In this document: piece by piece, positions 51,900 to 63,065 of the stretch
How positions within the stretch are numbered: the first letter of the stretch is position 1
Layout: the number at the start of each line of letters is the position of its first letter
Source: Russula earlei
Taxonomy: Eukaryota; Basidiomycota; Agaricomycetes; Russulales; Russulaceae
Reading direction: 5' to 3'
DNA length: 64,000 bases
NCBI GenBank assembly: GCA_025769875.1
Contig: JAGFNK010000218.1
Coordinates: forward strand, 1-64,000
Translations under genes and position numbers: made by a program
The notes under the pieces: model-generated
The model's input: the letters and a program-made list of their open reading frames with translations, nothing else
Databases searched by the model: none
What the model was told of the DNA's origin: nothing

Positions 51900-53023
51900 T
51901 ACCCCCTTTTTTGGTTCGTCACTGACCCTTGTTCTTATTTTACACTCTACCCTTGTTCCCTCAGTTACCATTTCATCCCCTGATTGTGATTACTTCTTAT
52001 TGTTTCATCTTTGGTGTTTCATCTATTGTTCAATCTCTTTTTGCTACTGGGTTAGTTCTATCTATTGTTCCACATATAGTACTGTACAGCCTTGCTACAT
52101 ACTGTTAGGATTCTTGTGTCTCCTCATTGTCATCCACTTACCTATGCTCTGCTGACTCATTTCTGTTTACTCATATGAGTTTATTCATCTGTCTTAGTGA
52201 TCACTTATTGATCCACTTACTGATTGATTGGTAATGGCTTACTCACTACTTACTGATTGATGACAGATACTAGGAAAGAATGACTCACGTGTGAGTCATT
52301 TCTGACATTCTCAAATTGTGCTCTACGTATTTGGATATTACTGGTTCTCAGCTATGTGCACTCCAAGTTTTGTACGAATCGGATCAGTAGTTATGGAGAT
52401 ATCGTATAAATAGTCTGTGGTACTGAGAAGTTGAGCCTTACGCTCAACTTACTTCTTTCAAAGCAAGAAACCATCATCTTGTTTGCACTCTATACAACTC
52501 TATTGAAGAACTCTAAGTGAAAGAGGTCCTTCTCTTCTCTTACATTCATTCTTCCTGAGATAATATCAAAGGGATCGAAGTCTAGTGCTTGAACTAAATC
52601 AAGCAACTCTTTCACTAAGAGTCGGTATAAGATCAGTCCGATCTTAACACATACAGTATTTAAGTGCCTGTAGAAGCTGGGGAATGCCCCAAGCTTAGCT
52701 TTGTTTTATCACCTGTCACATCCCCTGCCCTGTACCCTCTCCCAAATCACAACTTGTTGTGCTGGCCTTTACTCTGCTTGATGTGAGCTCACCTCAGAGA
52801 ACCCTTGTGTTCCTTTTCCTCCTCTGCCTCTCTCTCACTGTCCTCCTCTTCTGTGAAGTAACCAGAAGATTGATTCTGTCTGCAGACTAGTCATTAGTCT
52901 TGAGACACTAAACCCTTGAACCAGTCTCCCTGAGCCAGCCCCCATTGAACCACTGAGCCAAGTCCAGGGACTTGGCCCCACTTCACCCTGAGCTAATGCT
53001 CTAACAGCTGCAATGCTGTAACA
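51900..53023 (+). mobile_element. Solo LTR, family D (copy 3), with a family E solo LTR inside
   Basis: Starts TGATGTGATCTACCCC and ends GCAATGCTGTAACA, with TSD ATCTG (51895-51899 and 53024-53028). About 572 bp remain after the E LTR is removed. It is inverted relative to copies 1 and 2 and CpG-poor. Confidence 0.88.
52103..52649. mobile_element. Solo LTR, family E
   Basis: 547 bp, TGTTAGGATTC to CCGATCTTAACA, with TSD CATAC (52098-52102 and 52650-52654). This is the only copy in the window. It includes ATCGTATAAATAGTCTG near 52403 as a possible TATA on the plus strand. Confidence 0.88.
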
Positions 53024-53107
53024 ATCTGCAAGTGAGCTCCACACATGCAGTCATTTTGTCAATTCCCCATCAGACACTGCACCCATCCTTGGTGTCAAGA
53101 CCAAGGA

Positions 53108-54902
53108 TGTCAAGACTCACTGTTGAACAATCCAGTTCAAGAGCAAGGGATAAGTTCAAAGACAAGTCAATAGATGTTGAGAACTGCATGAGCAAGGAGG
53201 AGGGTCCAAAGCAGTACCAGGTACCAGAGAGGTATGGTTACTGGTAGTATCAAGAAGTTATGCAGGGAGGAGGCCAGAGTGACACAAGGGGATGGTCCTA
53301 GAGGAGTATCCCAGGAGTAGAGAGTGCTGTAAACAAATGGACAGTCTGAAGACTGTCTGCTACTTTATTGAGCACTTATATACTAAAAGGGAGCTGCTAA
53401 ATAGGGAACAAGTCATAACCTTGTTATCAAGCACAATAGATGGATGAGTAAGAAGTCGGGGTATGCTTAGTGAGCATGCTCAGTCATGCTCAGTAAGCTG
53501 CTGAGTAAGGAGGCTCCTAATGATGAGTAAGGGCCTTCAGAGTCCACATGTTCACTGCTTAGTGCACATGCAAAGCATCTGATTCATTTACTGTTAGTTA
53601 GTTTAGGGCTGGTCATTTGGGGACTTGGGGTATTTGTCAGTGGAATAGTGTTGCCTATAAGGCTCCTTATATAGTTCTATTAGGGTCCTTAGAGTCGACC
53701 CTAATACTTCTATTAAGGTCCTTAGTATTGCCTTATAGTTCATTCTGAGGTTATTAGTGTCAAGACACATACTGCTGATCACTAAGGACTCAGGAGCAGG
53801 TGGGCAAGGGTCGGAACAGATGGTACACAGCGAAGGTGGTGTTGAACAAGAGGATGAGCCAAACGACAAGGAGGTACCAGATGGGGACTGGTAGATGTTG
53901 CAAGAGACAGAGGCGAAGGCTGGAGGCCAGTGTAGCGAGGGCTTTAAACAAGGCGGTCATAGAAGAGTACCTTGGAGGTGAGGGGAATCTTTAGACTGAG
54001 CGGTCACAGGGGAGTACCCAGGAAAATGAGAGTATTGCAAATGGACAGTCTGACGACTGCCATGCTTCATTGGGGCTTATATACAGTGTACAAGGTCAAT
54101 TACAAAGAACTGGAACTATTCTAGACCCTTTGGTACCATCCAATAGGACTACAGAGGCATAAACTTGCTTGTGTCAAGTTTCAGGCTTACTGAGTGTATT
54201 ACTGATCATTGTGGAGCAATGACATCATTATAATGTCACTGTGGAGCACTTAGTGAGCCTATGAGGTCACTGTGGAGTTGCTCAGTCAGCCATGATGTCA
54301 TTGGAGCCTTGATGACATCAGATGAGTTATGCAACAGTTTCTAAGAGTTTGTGTTGCTGTTTTGGGTTCTTGGTGGCTGGGTGACCATGTGGCTTCCACG
54401 TGATGATTACCCGATTAGGAAACGGGTGCCTGGTCGTGTTATAGTGCCTTTGCAATAGCAATATCTTGTACCGCAGGAGGGATAGCCCAGGAAATGAAAG
54501 GGAGTTGGCAATGCAAAGTGAGAGAGGTCTCTCTTGAGTGAAATAGGACAATCTTCAGCCAGGACCTGGCCTTGGTTCGTAACAATTAGAGTTAGTCTAA
54601 TAACGTGTTATAGGGCCTATAGTATCTTTGCTAGTGCCGGTAGTAGAGCACCTTGGGTCATCCTCAAGGGTCCTTAGGAAGCCTATAATACTGTCTTATA
54701 CTGCTAGCAGGGTTGCCACTAAGTAGGGCTTGCTGTATGTCAATTGTGCCTAGAATCAATTGCACAACAATGTGCACACAATATTGTGGACACCTCTACT
54801 CACCCCTTTTGCCCATGTGAACAGGGTGGCATCATAGACGCTGGGTTTCCTCTAATAAGGAAGGGTCCTTCAAGGGCCCTCTCAGGGAAATGGTTCATGA
54901 CA
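53108..54902 (-). mobile_element. Solo LTR, family B (copy 5), with a family C solo LTR inside
   Basis: TGTCAAGACTCACTG to GGTTCATGACA, with TSD AAGGA (53103-53107 and 54903-54907). 963 bp remain after the C LTR and its duplication are removed, the same length as copy 1. It is CpG-poor compared with copies 1 and 2. Confidence 0.92.
53758..54584 (-). mobile_element. Solo LTR, family C (copy 1)
   Basis: 827 bp, TGTCAAGACACATACTG to GGTTCGTAACA, with TSD ATTAG (53753-53757 and 54585-54589). It is the uninterrupted reference copy of the family. The first seven bases (TGTCAAG) are the same as in family B, and the TATA/palindrome block is shared too. Confidence 0.92.
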
Positions 54903-56904
54903 AAGGATATCAATGATGAGCCAAAGGACAAATCATACTGACCACCAAAACATAGCCATGTGCTGGATTATGAGGCACCAGAATATATATACACTAGTGA
55001 TGGGGAAGAGGTTACTAGCAAGACTGAGTTTGGCCATGAACTGGTAGGTGGAGACAAAAACACTTCAAGGGCTGGTGATCTATTCCAATGCCTATTAGCA
55101 AGAGAAAAGGGAAGAGAAACGAAAGCACAAGGCTGATAACCAACCAAAAGGACAGCCACTGAAAAAGAAAATTCCAGAAAACAAGACAGCACACAGTACA
55201 CCACAGGAAGAGCTTGTTGATATAATTTCTGGTGATTAGTCAGATGGGAGAAAGGTGTCGAGGGGTGTGAAACCAAGGGAGGAGCAAAGATCTGCATGCC
55301 ATGGTCCTGGAAACACAAGCATGCAACACTTTCATGATCCTATTGCTATAGTGGAGAGGTTGGGCCAAAAGTGTTGGGAATTTCAGTGTTGCTTCTGTCA
55401 TCGGTATGTCAGAAACCATATAGAGAGCAAACAGGGATGCTTACCACCAGTCAAACAGTACACACACCTTCCCAAGGACTGTTAATGGTGTGGATATAAC
55501 TTTTGATATGGAACCAAAGCTGCCAAAACTACAAAATCTTGCTGGGAACGTAATAGAATGTAAAGGAGCAAAAGATGACAAGAAAAATGATGAACCAACC
55601 AGTGAGGAACAAATTCACATGAAACATAGTGCTGAGATGATGGAGGCTTACTTGAAGGAGGGAAAGCTGAATCCAGAGGTTGTTGCCACATATAAAGGGT
55701 TTCTTTGCATCTTTTTGGCCTGGATCTTTGACAAGAGTCTTCCATGGACCACTGGAGAAGCACCAATTCTTCAGATGTTATTCAGATATCATATCAGCTG
55801 CCCTCAGATACAACAGTCCATAACCAGCTAGTGTACATCTTTGAGGAGCTGAATGGAAAAGTTGTTTGTGAATTTGCAGTGGGTATTTCTTTCCAGAAAA
55901 GCTCTATTTCTCATTCCCTGAGTCCTTCTAGGCAGTCAAATACAAGATTGCCTATGCAACTGATATGTGGACTATACCACAGATGGTGTATACATTTTGC
56001 ATGTTCAGTTGGGTGTTTCATCAATGATGACTGGGAAGTCATTGAGTGTGTGATCAATTTCAAGGCTCTTGAGGATAAAGAGCATGAAGGGTTGTATGTC
56101 AGTAAGGTGTTTGTTGATGGCACATGCAACATTGGTAGTCTTGATAAGATAAGTCTAACATATGTCTCTAGTCATGGCAGCAGCTTACCTTGATCCACAC
56201 TGCATCAGCATCTCTACTGACAATGCCTCTGTCAATGATGTTATTATTTCGACTGTTGCTTGCATTCTTTTGGCTAAATATGGGATACCTCAGTCACCCA
56301 ACTTACACATTCACTGCATTTGCCACATTGTCAATCTTGTGGTTCAAGCCATACTTGCTGCACTCAGAGAAGCAGACAATCCTGGTGAAGTTGATCATTA
56401 TACTCTCAATAAGGAACAGCCATTACATCTTGACATCAACACAGACCCTGATCAGATTGAGTTGGACAGTGAAGAATTTCAGGATGAGGTGGAGGACGAT
56501 GAAGACAACATCACACTGGAGGAAGAAGAGAAGGTGAAGGCTACAAAGAATCCACTATCAAAGGTATGTGCCTCAACATTATCATATTTCAGCATACTAA
56601 TGTCCATGTTAGCTATGCTACATCATGAACAAAATTGTTTTGTCACCCCAGTAGTGAAAGAAATTTTGGAAATGTGCAGGCTCAGTCTATCACAAAAGGA
56701 ACAAGGAGAAAAAGGACAAGCAAGAGGCCTTGGCAGTTGTCTGAGATGTTTGCACATGTTGGAATTATACACATGCAATGATTCATCAAGCTGAGCTCCT
56801 ACATGAAGTCAGTCTTAACCAAACTGTGTGCATCTATGACATCTAATATTTTCCTTTTGCAGACTATTGATGACTGGGTATTCAACATCAGTAAAGATGG
56901 ATTT

Positions 56905-57440
56905 TAGTTTCCGTTGGTTTCTCACCTCAGGAAACCAAAAAAATCCAGCAGAAACCGGGAAACCAGGAGACTGGGAAACCCATGTCTGGTTTCCCAGAAA
57001 CAACCTGAGAGTATCTTTCATGGAAACCTAAGAAACTAACAGAAACCTGTTGAAAGTATGGAAACTGGTAGAACTATAGTATAGTAGGAAAAAAATCACT
57101 GAAAATGGTCAGAAATAGGGTATACATTGTTTCTACATGTAATTGGAAGTTGATTTGAGCTGGTATGGATCTAAGCCTTGAGGGGACTCTCAGGTATATA
57201 CAGATCAGCATGGAATGCAGATATCATCGAGGCATCAGCACGATGAAGGGATTCATCATCACCATTGTTGTCTGCACATTCCAGTGCAAGGTGCCAGCGT
57301 CACTCACTCAGACAGTTGATGTGACCATAGAAAACTTGAATTGTTTTCCAGTGTGCTTCATGATGTCTACCAGGTTTCCCAGTTTCTGGGTTTTTGGTTT
57401 CCGGAAACTGGGAAACCAGCGGAAACCAACGAAAACCTGG
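56905..57440. mobile_element. Element with GGTTTCC subterminal repeats inside hAT K
   Basis: About 535 bp between TTTTAGTTTCCGTTGGTTTC and, inverted, GGAAACCAACGAAAACCT. GGTTTCC/GGAAACC words recur at both ends (for example GGGAAACCAG, CTGGGAAACC, GTTTCCGGAAAC), a hAT-like design, while the middle is unrelated. The flanks (GGATTTT / GGGAATTTTT) could hold an imperfect 8-bp duplication in a T-run. The limits are approximate and the superfamily uncertain. Confidence 0.5.
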
Positions 57441-58398
57441 GAATTTTTTTTGTGGTTTGCTGATGAAGACACCCAGTCTGCAAACACTATTGTTGGATGA
57501 CAACAAATGGAAGACTTTTTTGACATTCTAGAGGTATGGTCTACAACATTGTCATTATGTCTTTCCCTAATCATATTTACTGTGGCAACAGCCATTCACA
57601 GAGGTGACCCTACAGATGTTGCACAGCCAAGTCCCCACAATTCTGTTTGTATTACCACTTTATCAGAAGATGGAAAAGCACCTTGAGGCCATCTCAATTT
57701 CCTGGAAGCACTCATTCAAGATACAGCAAGCTGCTGAACAGGGCCTTGCAAAGCTTAGGAAGTACCCTATCCCCACAAAACTGCACCACTCTTATATCCT
57801 TGGGACTGGTAAGTGTTGTCCTCTCAACCTGAAGTGCAAATATCATATTTTCATAGTTTTACATCCATGTTTGCAGAGCCAGTGGTTTGCAGCCCCCACA
57901 GATCCAGATGATGTTGCTGCACAAGAGGTGTCAAGACTCACTGTTGAACAATCCTGTTCAAGAGCAAGGGGAAAGCTTGAAGATGAGTCAGTAGATGTCT
58001 AGAATGGCATGGGCAAGGAGGAGAGTCCAGAGCAGTATCAAATACCAAAGGGGTATTGTTACTGGTAGCACAGAGAAGTTATGCAGAGAAGAAGCCAGTG
58101 TAACACAAGGGGATGGTCCTTAAAGGAGTATCCCAGGGAAGAGAGTGCCACAAACAAATGGACAGTCTGGAGACTGTCTGGTACTTTATTGAGTGCTTAT
58201 ATACTACAAGAGAACTACTGAATAAGGAACAAGTCATAACCTTGTTATCAAGCACAATAGCTGAATGAGTAAGGCACCTGGGGGTGCTTGGTAAGCATGC
58301 TCAGTCATACTTAGTCACTTGCTGGGTAAGGAGGCCTTCAGTGATGAGTAATGGTCCTTGGAGTCCATGTGATCATTGTATAGAGCTCATGTGAACTA

Positions 58399-58997
58399 CT
58401 ATCACCTATGGGGAACTCGCCATTCCACTACCATCTCGCCAGTCACAAATGTCATGAAAGTAACAGACATGTAACACATGCCAAATTAAAGTCCACCCGG
58501 GATGAATGTAGGGAAAACAGTTGTAATGGAGTAGCATTATTGAGTGAAATCCAGGACTTGCTATGTACAGAATGCGGTGCTCACATCATGGGCCAGTGCT
58601 GCACGAGTAAAAGTAAAGGATCAATATATATCATTGTTATAGCTGCCTGTAGCCGCTGCTCATACATATGGTCTTGTGCTGACTGCCTGTAACATGGCAT
58701 TAAGAGGATAAAATAAAACAGCAGTGACCAGACTCCTCCAAGTCAGCATACGGTGATCACCCAGCTGGAATCAAACTCCGCACTCCGCCATGACAGAAGG
58801 TGTGATGCAGGTGTGACCCCCAGCCAAAATACTACTCGAAAACCACTCAATGGACCTCCATTTTTCTTTGCTAGAATGACATTAATGGCACTCAATAGTA
58901 TAACTACAAAGTTTTAAATGGAGTTGTTTGAGCAGATACAGGGGAAAATGAAATCGGCGAGATGGTAGTGGAATGGCAAGTTCCCCATAGGTGATAG
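58399..58997. mobile_element. MITE M (copy 2), uninterrupted
   Basis: 599 bp with TIRs CTATCACCTATGGGGAACTC and, inverted, GAGATGGTAGTGGAATGGCA ... CCCCATAGGTGATAG. It is flanked by TA (58397-58398 and 58998-58999). It supplies the empty site for the Copia insertion in copy 1. No ORF belongs to it. Confidence 0.9.
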
Positions 58998-59164
58998 TAT
59001 ATGGCTCATTTGCTGTACTTTACGCTTACTAATATAGTCAGTAAATCTCATTGGCTCTTCTTTGGAGGCTGAGGCATGTGAATTTCTATTTTGGGAGTCT
59101 CCAGGTTGAGTTTTCATTTCATGTGTTGAGTGGTTATAAGGGTTGAACCACTTTACTGTGGTAA

Positions 59165-59470
59165 AGGCTGAGTAGCTCAGTGGCCATGAGCACTTGGTCC
59201 AGTTGGTTAGAGGTCCTGGATTCAATCCTGGCAGTGGGCTATCTTTCAAGGCAACTTGGAGCTGAACTTGGCACCATTGTCTTGTAAGTGTATAATGCTT
59301 GTTGTTTAGTCCCCTTTCCACAGAAGGCCATAGCTGGCTTCTGTATCAAGGGTCTTGGGTTCAATCCTTTGTAATGGACTATTATGTGAGATATAACTGG
59401 AGTCAATCTTGGCACCATTGTCTTGCTGGTTAATAGTTGTATGCATTCCTTGTTAAGTCCCTTTGAAGTT
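59165..59470 (+). repeat. tRNA-like tandem repeat, SINE candidate
   Basis: The unit starts with a tRNA-like head: box A TAGCTCAGTGG (59173-59183), a D-arm-like GCTC...GAGC stem, and box B GGATTCAATCC (59218-59228) 34 bp on. A body follows (CTTGGCACCATTGTCTTG). It is repeated once about 140 bp further, with GGGTTCAATCC (59357-59367), another CTTGGCACCATTGTCTTG and a GTTTAGTCCC/GTTAAGTCCC tail. Only the first unit has a clear box A. Internal Pol III boxes joined to an unrelated body are what a tRNA-derived SINE shows. No poly(A) tail or own TSD was found. Confidence 0.5.
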
Positions 59471-59801
59471 CCCTTAATGGAATGGACTCTTTGAGAGCAT
59501 TCATGACAAGAGGAAGCTGTCAGAACCACCAAGGATGTTTTCAAATATATTGCTGAGACTTACCTCAAGACACCAACATCAATCGCTCTGCCTGTTGTCC
59601 CCAGACCAGTTGTGAAACCTGTAGTGAAGATGCCATCATTTCTTGCCAGTGCATGCTCTTTTCAGTGACTGACTACTGCAGCTACAACAATACCAATCTT
59701 GAAGTGCACTCCATGTGAAGAACTGGCTGATGAATTGACCAGGTATTTTAACTTTGAAGTGGCCCTGATTGAGAGGGAAGAAGGAGAGAGGGATGAGCCA
59801 T

Positions 59802-61036
59802 TAGGGATGTGCCCGGCCCGGCCTCAGGCCGTGAGCCGGGCCAAGCCAGGCCGAAATAGGCTGGGCTGAGCCAGGCCAAAGTGACGGCTTCGTGACGGCT
59901 TTGGCCCGGCCTGTGATTTGAAAAGCCAAAGCCGGGCCGTCAAGCCCCAGCTTTGATCATTTGAGTAATCATCAAACTTTAATTTATCAACTTAACACAC
60001 CATTGTTCCCTGTCGTTTTTCATCGTCGTATCTGTGCTTCCCTCTCAACCTTCCTATTTGCTTGAGGCAAGTACATGTACAATGTAAGCCTTGGTGGCCT
60101 ATATGTCAATGTGCAATGCTCAGTTGCGTTGGTTGCTTGTAATCCCTTTCCTCAGTCTTAGATCACTTCGTCCCGCAGCGTACCATGTTGTACACTGGAC
60201 TTCACTCATTCCACATGTATAATCTATGCTCTTACTATGCCTCATCATGCTCTCCAGAACATAACGACTCCATAATATATTTGATATTTAAATACAAAAG
60301 TGCTATTCTAAAGTCCTCCTACTGCGAATCCACGAGCGCGAGGCGATGCGGCGATGATGTCGGGGGCGAGACGCTATGGGCAGCGAGCCCTCGAATAGGG
60401 CGGCAATGACGATGGGTGAGGCGCTGTGGGCAACGAGCCCTTGGGTAAGGCGATGGTGACGATGTCAAATGTGTCATACGGGTCCGTGCGTAGATGTGTG
60501 GCGGACGCGAGGACGATGCTTGAGGGACAGTCTTGGGAGGGCACGAGGCGCAGCCGGACGGCGATGGCGTCGTGCCGTAGGTCGAAGTGTGGGGAGGAGC
60601 CGTGCTCCAACTTGAAGACCAAAGGGATGAAGGCGTTGAGCGGCAAGGCGAGTGACGTCGACGGCGATCGAATTGAGCCGTTGTCGTAGTCTGCTGACAT
60701 GAAGTGGGCAACGCGGTGGGGATGATGTCGAGAGTGGGAACGCGAGGAAAGGAGAGTGAGGTGAAAGGAATGACGATAGTTGGAAGGAGGGATGTGAGTG
60801 GGATGAAAGACGAAGGGAAAGTGAACGCATGGCGCGCAAGGCCTGGTACAAGTCATGTGGCCAGCGGGCTCACATACAGAAATCTTACGTACAAAAGCCG
60901 TGGCCTAGGCCGGGCCAAGCCGGAGCCAAGCCGGGGTTGACAGCTTTGGCCCGGCCTGGGGTTTTAGAAAGCCAAAGCCACCTCGGGCCGATCCAAAGCC
61001 GGGGCTTTCAGGCCAAGCCGGGCCGGAAAAACCCTA
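59802..61036 (+). mobile_element. hAT family L, deletion derivative carrying a captured segment
   Basis: 1235 bp, TAGGGATGTGCCCGGCCCGG to GGGCCGGAAAAACCCTA, with 8-bp TSD TGAGCCAT (59794-59801 and 61037-61044). Its left 370 bp match the right end of the full copy (37952 back to about 37600), and its right 150 bp match that copy's left end. The transposase gene is replaced by about 600 bp of unrelated sequence (60296-60880) that is also found in the MULE at 48.4-48.9 kb. It inserted into the hAT K transposase. Confidence 0.9.
60296..60880 (-). repeat. Captured segment inside the hAT derivative
   Basis: Partner of 48366-48868. The minus strand has one protein-like frame: SADYDNGSIRSPSTSLALPL, VFKLEHGSSPHFDLRHDAIA, VRLRLVPSQDCPSSIVLASA and FDIVTIALPKGSLPTA. 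A GGGCGGCAATGACGATGGGTGAGGCG-type piece is locally duplicated (60360-60450). It is GC-rich and CpG-rich, unlike the surrounding old repeats. No known family was recognised. Confidence 0.55.
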
Positions 61037-61093
61037 TGAGCCATTGGTTCAAGAGGTTTTGTTGAATCCACTCCTGTGGTGGAAGGTGAGTAC

Positions 61094-61481
61094 TGTTGCA
61101 CAGCATAGAGCACAGCTAACAGGCTAAGCAACCCACCTTAGAGGTTGTGCTAAATGCTCAAGTGATATTGGGGTGTAGAGTGATGTGTATACTTGTCTAC
61201 ATGTAGGGTATTTATACCTCTATGACCCAGGGCTGTTCCTAAGTCCAAAAGAGGTGACTACAGGTGTCCACTATATCGCGCATTCACAGACATGTGATGT
61301 GGAAATGTTCCAGATGCTGCATAAGGCTGCATATTGTGATAGATAGTGTAGTGTACGTAACCCTAGTCCCATATGCATATCTACTGTTGTTCTGTCTAAC
61401 ATGTAATATCTATGAGCAGATCTAGAACCTTGTATGAAGGTCTTCACCTTCTTTTTGATCCATTTGGGTTCCAGTTCAACA
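61094..61481 (-). mobile_element. Solo Copia LTR
   Basis: 388 bp related to the 385-bp LTRs at 1311 and 6767, TGTTGCACAGC to CCAGTTCAACA, with TSD AGTAC (61089-61093 and 61482-61486). Differences are dominated by CpG changes (GCGCAG to GCACAG, GAGCGC to GAGCAC, GACGCG to GACATG). It lies in the hAT K transposase, just upstream of the dimerisation segment. Confidence 0.95.
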
Positions 61482-61800
61482 AGTACTTCATTTACGCTTT
61501 AACACCTATATCTTTCTGATGATCTGTGTTCAGATCCACATGAGCAAATTCCCTATCATTGTGCGGATGGCTTGTGATTAACTTGCTATTCCTGCAACTA
61601 GCATCTCTGTTGAGTGAGTCTTCTCAAAATCCCAACACATTTGCAACAATCTACACAGCTCTTTGAAGGAGAAGATGATCATGATGGCACTACTGACAAA
61701 GGTTTGGAGATGGAGTGGGCTGTTTGAGATGATGCCACCAAAGACACTGCACCAAAAACATGGTGACAACAGAACAAAAAATTAGTAGTAGCACTTCAAC

Positions 61801-62648
61801 CATGTATATACCGTTTATTCAACCTATAGATGGTTATACTGTTTATGCAACTGTTTATGTATACTTGGCCTTCAGCAAGTAAATGTATACTAAACAGTTG
61901 GAGCCTTAGTTCTCAGCCTTCTTTGACATGTCAAAGATGGTGAATGACTAGCCCCAGTGTCCTACAGTCTCATCTAATCTAAACTACTGTGAAATATTGT
62001 AGGGACAATTTGCTGATAATGTTGATATTCAATCAATAGAATATCTGTCCTCAAAATAAATATCCAATGACAGTCATGACACTTTGAAATACCAATAATC
62101 AAGGTATTCTCCTATATACTGACATTTAGAGATATTTGATGTAGATTTCCCTGATGGAGAAATACTGTTGATATAGTCTTACTTTCTATATGAATGCAAC
62201 TTCAGTTGTGAATCAGTTGCAGCTGGTTGTTATAGGTTGTGGAACACTCTTATAAACCTGGTGGAGTGACAACCAGGCAGTATAAGAAAAGCATGCAACC
62301 ACAACTGGCAGTCCAGTCCATTTTAGTCCAGTTCAGTGAAGTTGCTGGCCTTTTTTCAGTCATAGGACTGAACCTGGAACCATTAATCACATCCCACATG
62401 CTGCCTGCCCCACCTCGATCACATAGCACATTTTCACTTGTTATGTCTGATATTTGTTCATCAATTTCTTTATCCTCTCCAACACAATCTTCAACACAAT
62501 ATTAAATAATGTGCGATGCAGAGTTTCTCCTCCTACAAGCCACAGCTGGCCATGGCCCAAACTTGAGCCAAGCCTGAGCCATCTAACAAAGCCCGACCTT
62601 GTCCTCCGGAAAGCCCTATGAAGCCGGACCGGGCCCTGCAAACCCCTA
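61801..62648 (+). other. 3' flank and right terminus of hAT K
   Basis: AT-rich 3' sequence of the transposon without ORFs, then a GC-rich subterminal block (GGCCATGGCCC, GCCAAGCCTGAGCC, AAGCCGGACCGGGCCC) and the terminus GCAAACCCCTA at 62648. Confidence 0.6.
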
Positions 62649-63065
62649 GTCGCAGAAAAACACGATAGGAGGGATGGAAGGGAGCTTTACACTGCATTTA
62701 TAAAGTGGTATGGGACGTGTGCCTTGAGTCAGGCTTAAGACTAAAAGAGAAAAACAGGGCAAATTCAACTTGTGATGTGTGGGGTGATAGATGGCGCCAG
62801 CAATCTGTCAATACGCCCCGGCCAAGCACCGGTACGGGACGAAGGCCGTCGACACGGACGGGGGTACACGACGCCGAACCAATGACGGATTGTGACTCGG
62901 AAGATAAAAAGATCGCACGCACGAATAAGGCCACGGAGAAAGCAAAAACAGAAGAGGAAATATGAAAGAGGCCGGAACTCCGGACTTTGTACTAGTTGAG
63001 CCCTCCAGCTGACACATGGTTTCCAAGTGAGTATCGCACAGCCGAGCCAGATTCCCCAAAACCTT
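62649..63065. other. Spacer downstream of the tetraspanin gene
   Basis: About 420 bp between the hAT end and the tetraspanin stop. Short frames occur on both strands, none recognisable. It probably contains the 3' UTR of the tetraspanin gene. Confidence 0.4.

Larger units (their letters stand above)
57929..59518 (-). mobile_element. Solo LTR, family B (copy 6), chimaeric, with MITE and SINE-like insert
   Basis: Starts TGTCAAGACTCACTG and ends GCATTCATGACA, with TSD AGAGG (57924-57928 and 59519-59523). The first 470 bp follow other B copies. MITE M copy 2 (58399-58997) then interrupts it. After that only short stretches (CTCATTTGCTGT, and CTTTGAAGTTCCCTTAATGG near the end) resemble family B, and a tRNA-like tandem repeat occupies 59165-59470. 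The 3' half has thus been replaced or is from a diverged subfamily. Confidence 0.75.
54903..61800 (+). pseudogene. hAT family K transposase, decayed and interrupted
   Basis: Segments in order: a basic N-terminus (54960-55350); a BED-like finger (WEFQCCFCHRYVRNHIESKQ, about 55377-55440); PWTTGEAPILQMLFRYH (55740-55800); WCIHFACSVGCFINDDWEVI and LDKISLTYVSSHG (55985-56165); the catalytic stretch STDNASVNDVI (56212) with HIHCICHIVNLVV; and an acidic insertion (56440-56540). These are followed by VPTILFVLPLYQKMEKHLEA (57620-57700) and KLRKYPIPTKLHHSYILG with an intron to SQWFAAPTDPDD (57870-57925). Across LTR B6 it reads TTKDVFKYIAETYLKTP (59525-59585). The dimerisation motif ASLLSE.VFSKSQHICNNLH and TKVWRWSGLFEMMPP is at 61598-61745. 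Stops and shifts are many, so the gene is dead. Confidence 0.7.
51306..62648 (+). mobile_element. hAT family K, plus-strand copy, broken up by later insertions
   Basis: After the insertions are removed (51900-53023, 53108-54902, about 56905-57440, 57929-59518, 59802-61036 and 61094-61481), a plus-strand hAT transposase can be followed from about 55 to 61.8 kb. The right terminus ends CCGGGCCCTGCAAACCCCTA at 62648, a hAT-like TIR. The left terminus was not located, so the start given is the nearest safe point. Every insertion except the GGTTTCC element is marked by a matching TSD, and the transposase reading resumes across the B6 and L-derivative sites. Confidence 0.7.

Noticed and set aside
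59165..59235. A functional tRNA gene
   Set aside because: Box A and box B are present, but no acceptor stem or standard anticodon arm can be formed. The sequence is part of a tandem repeat inside an LTR remnant.
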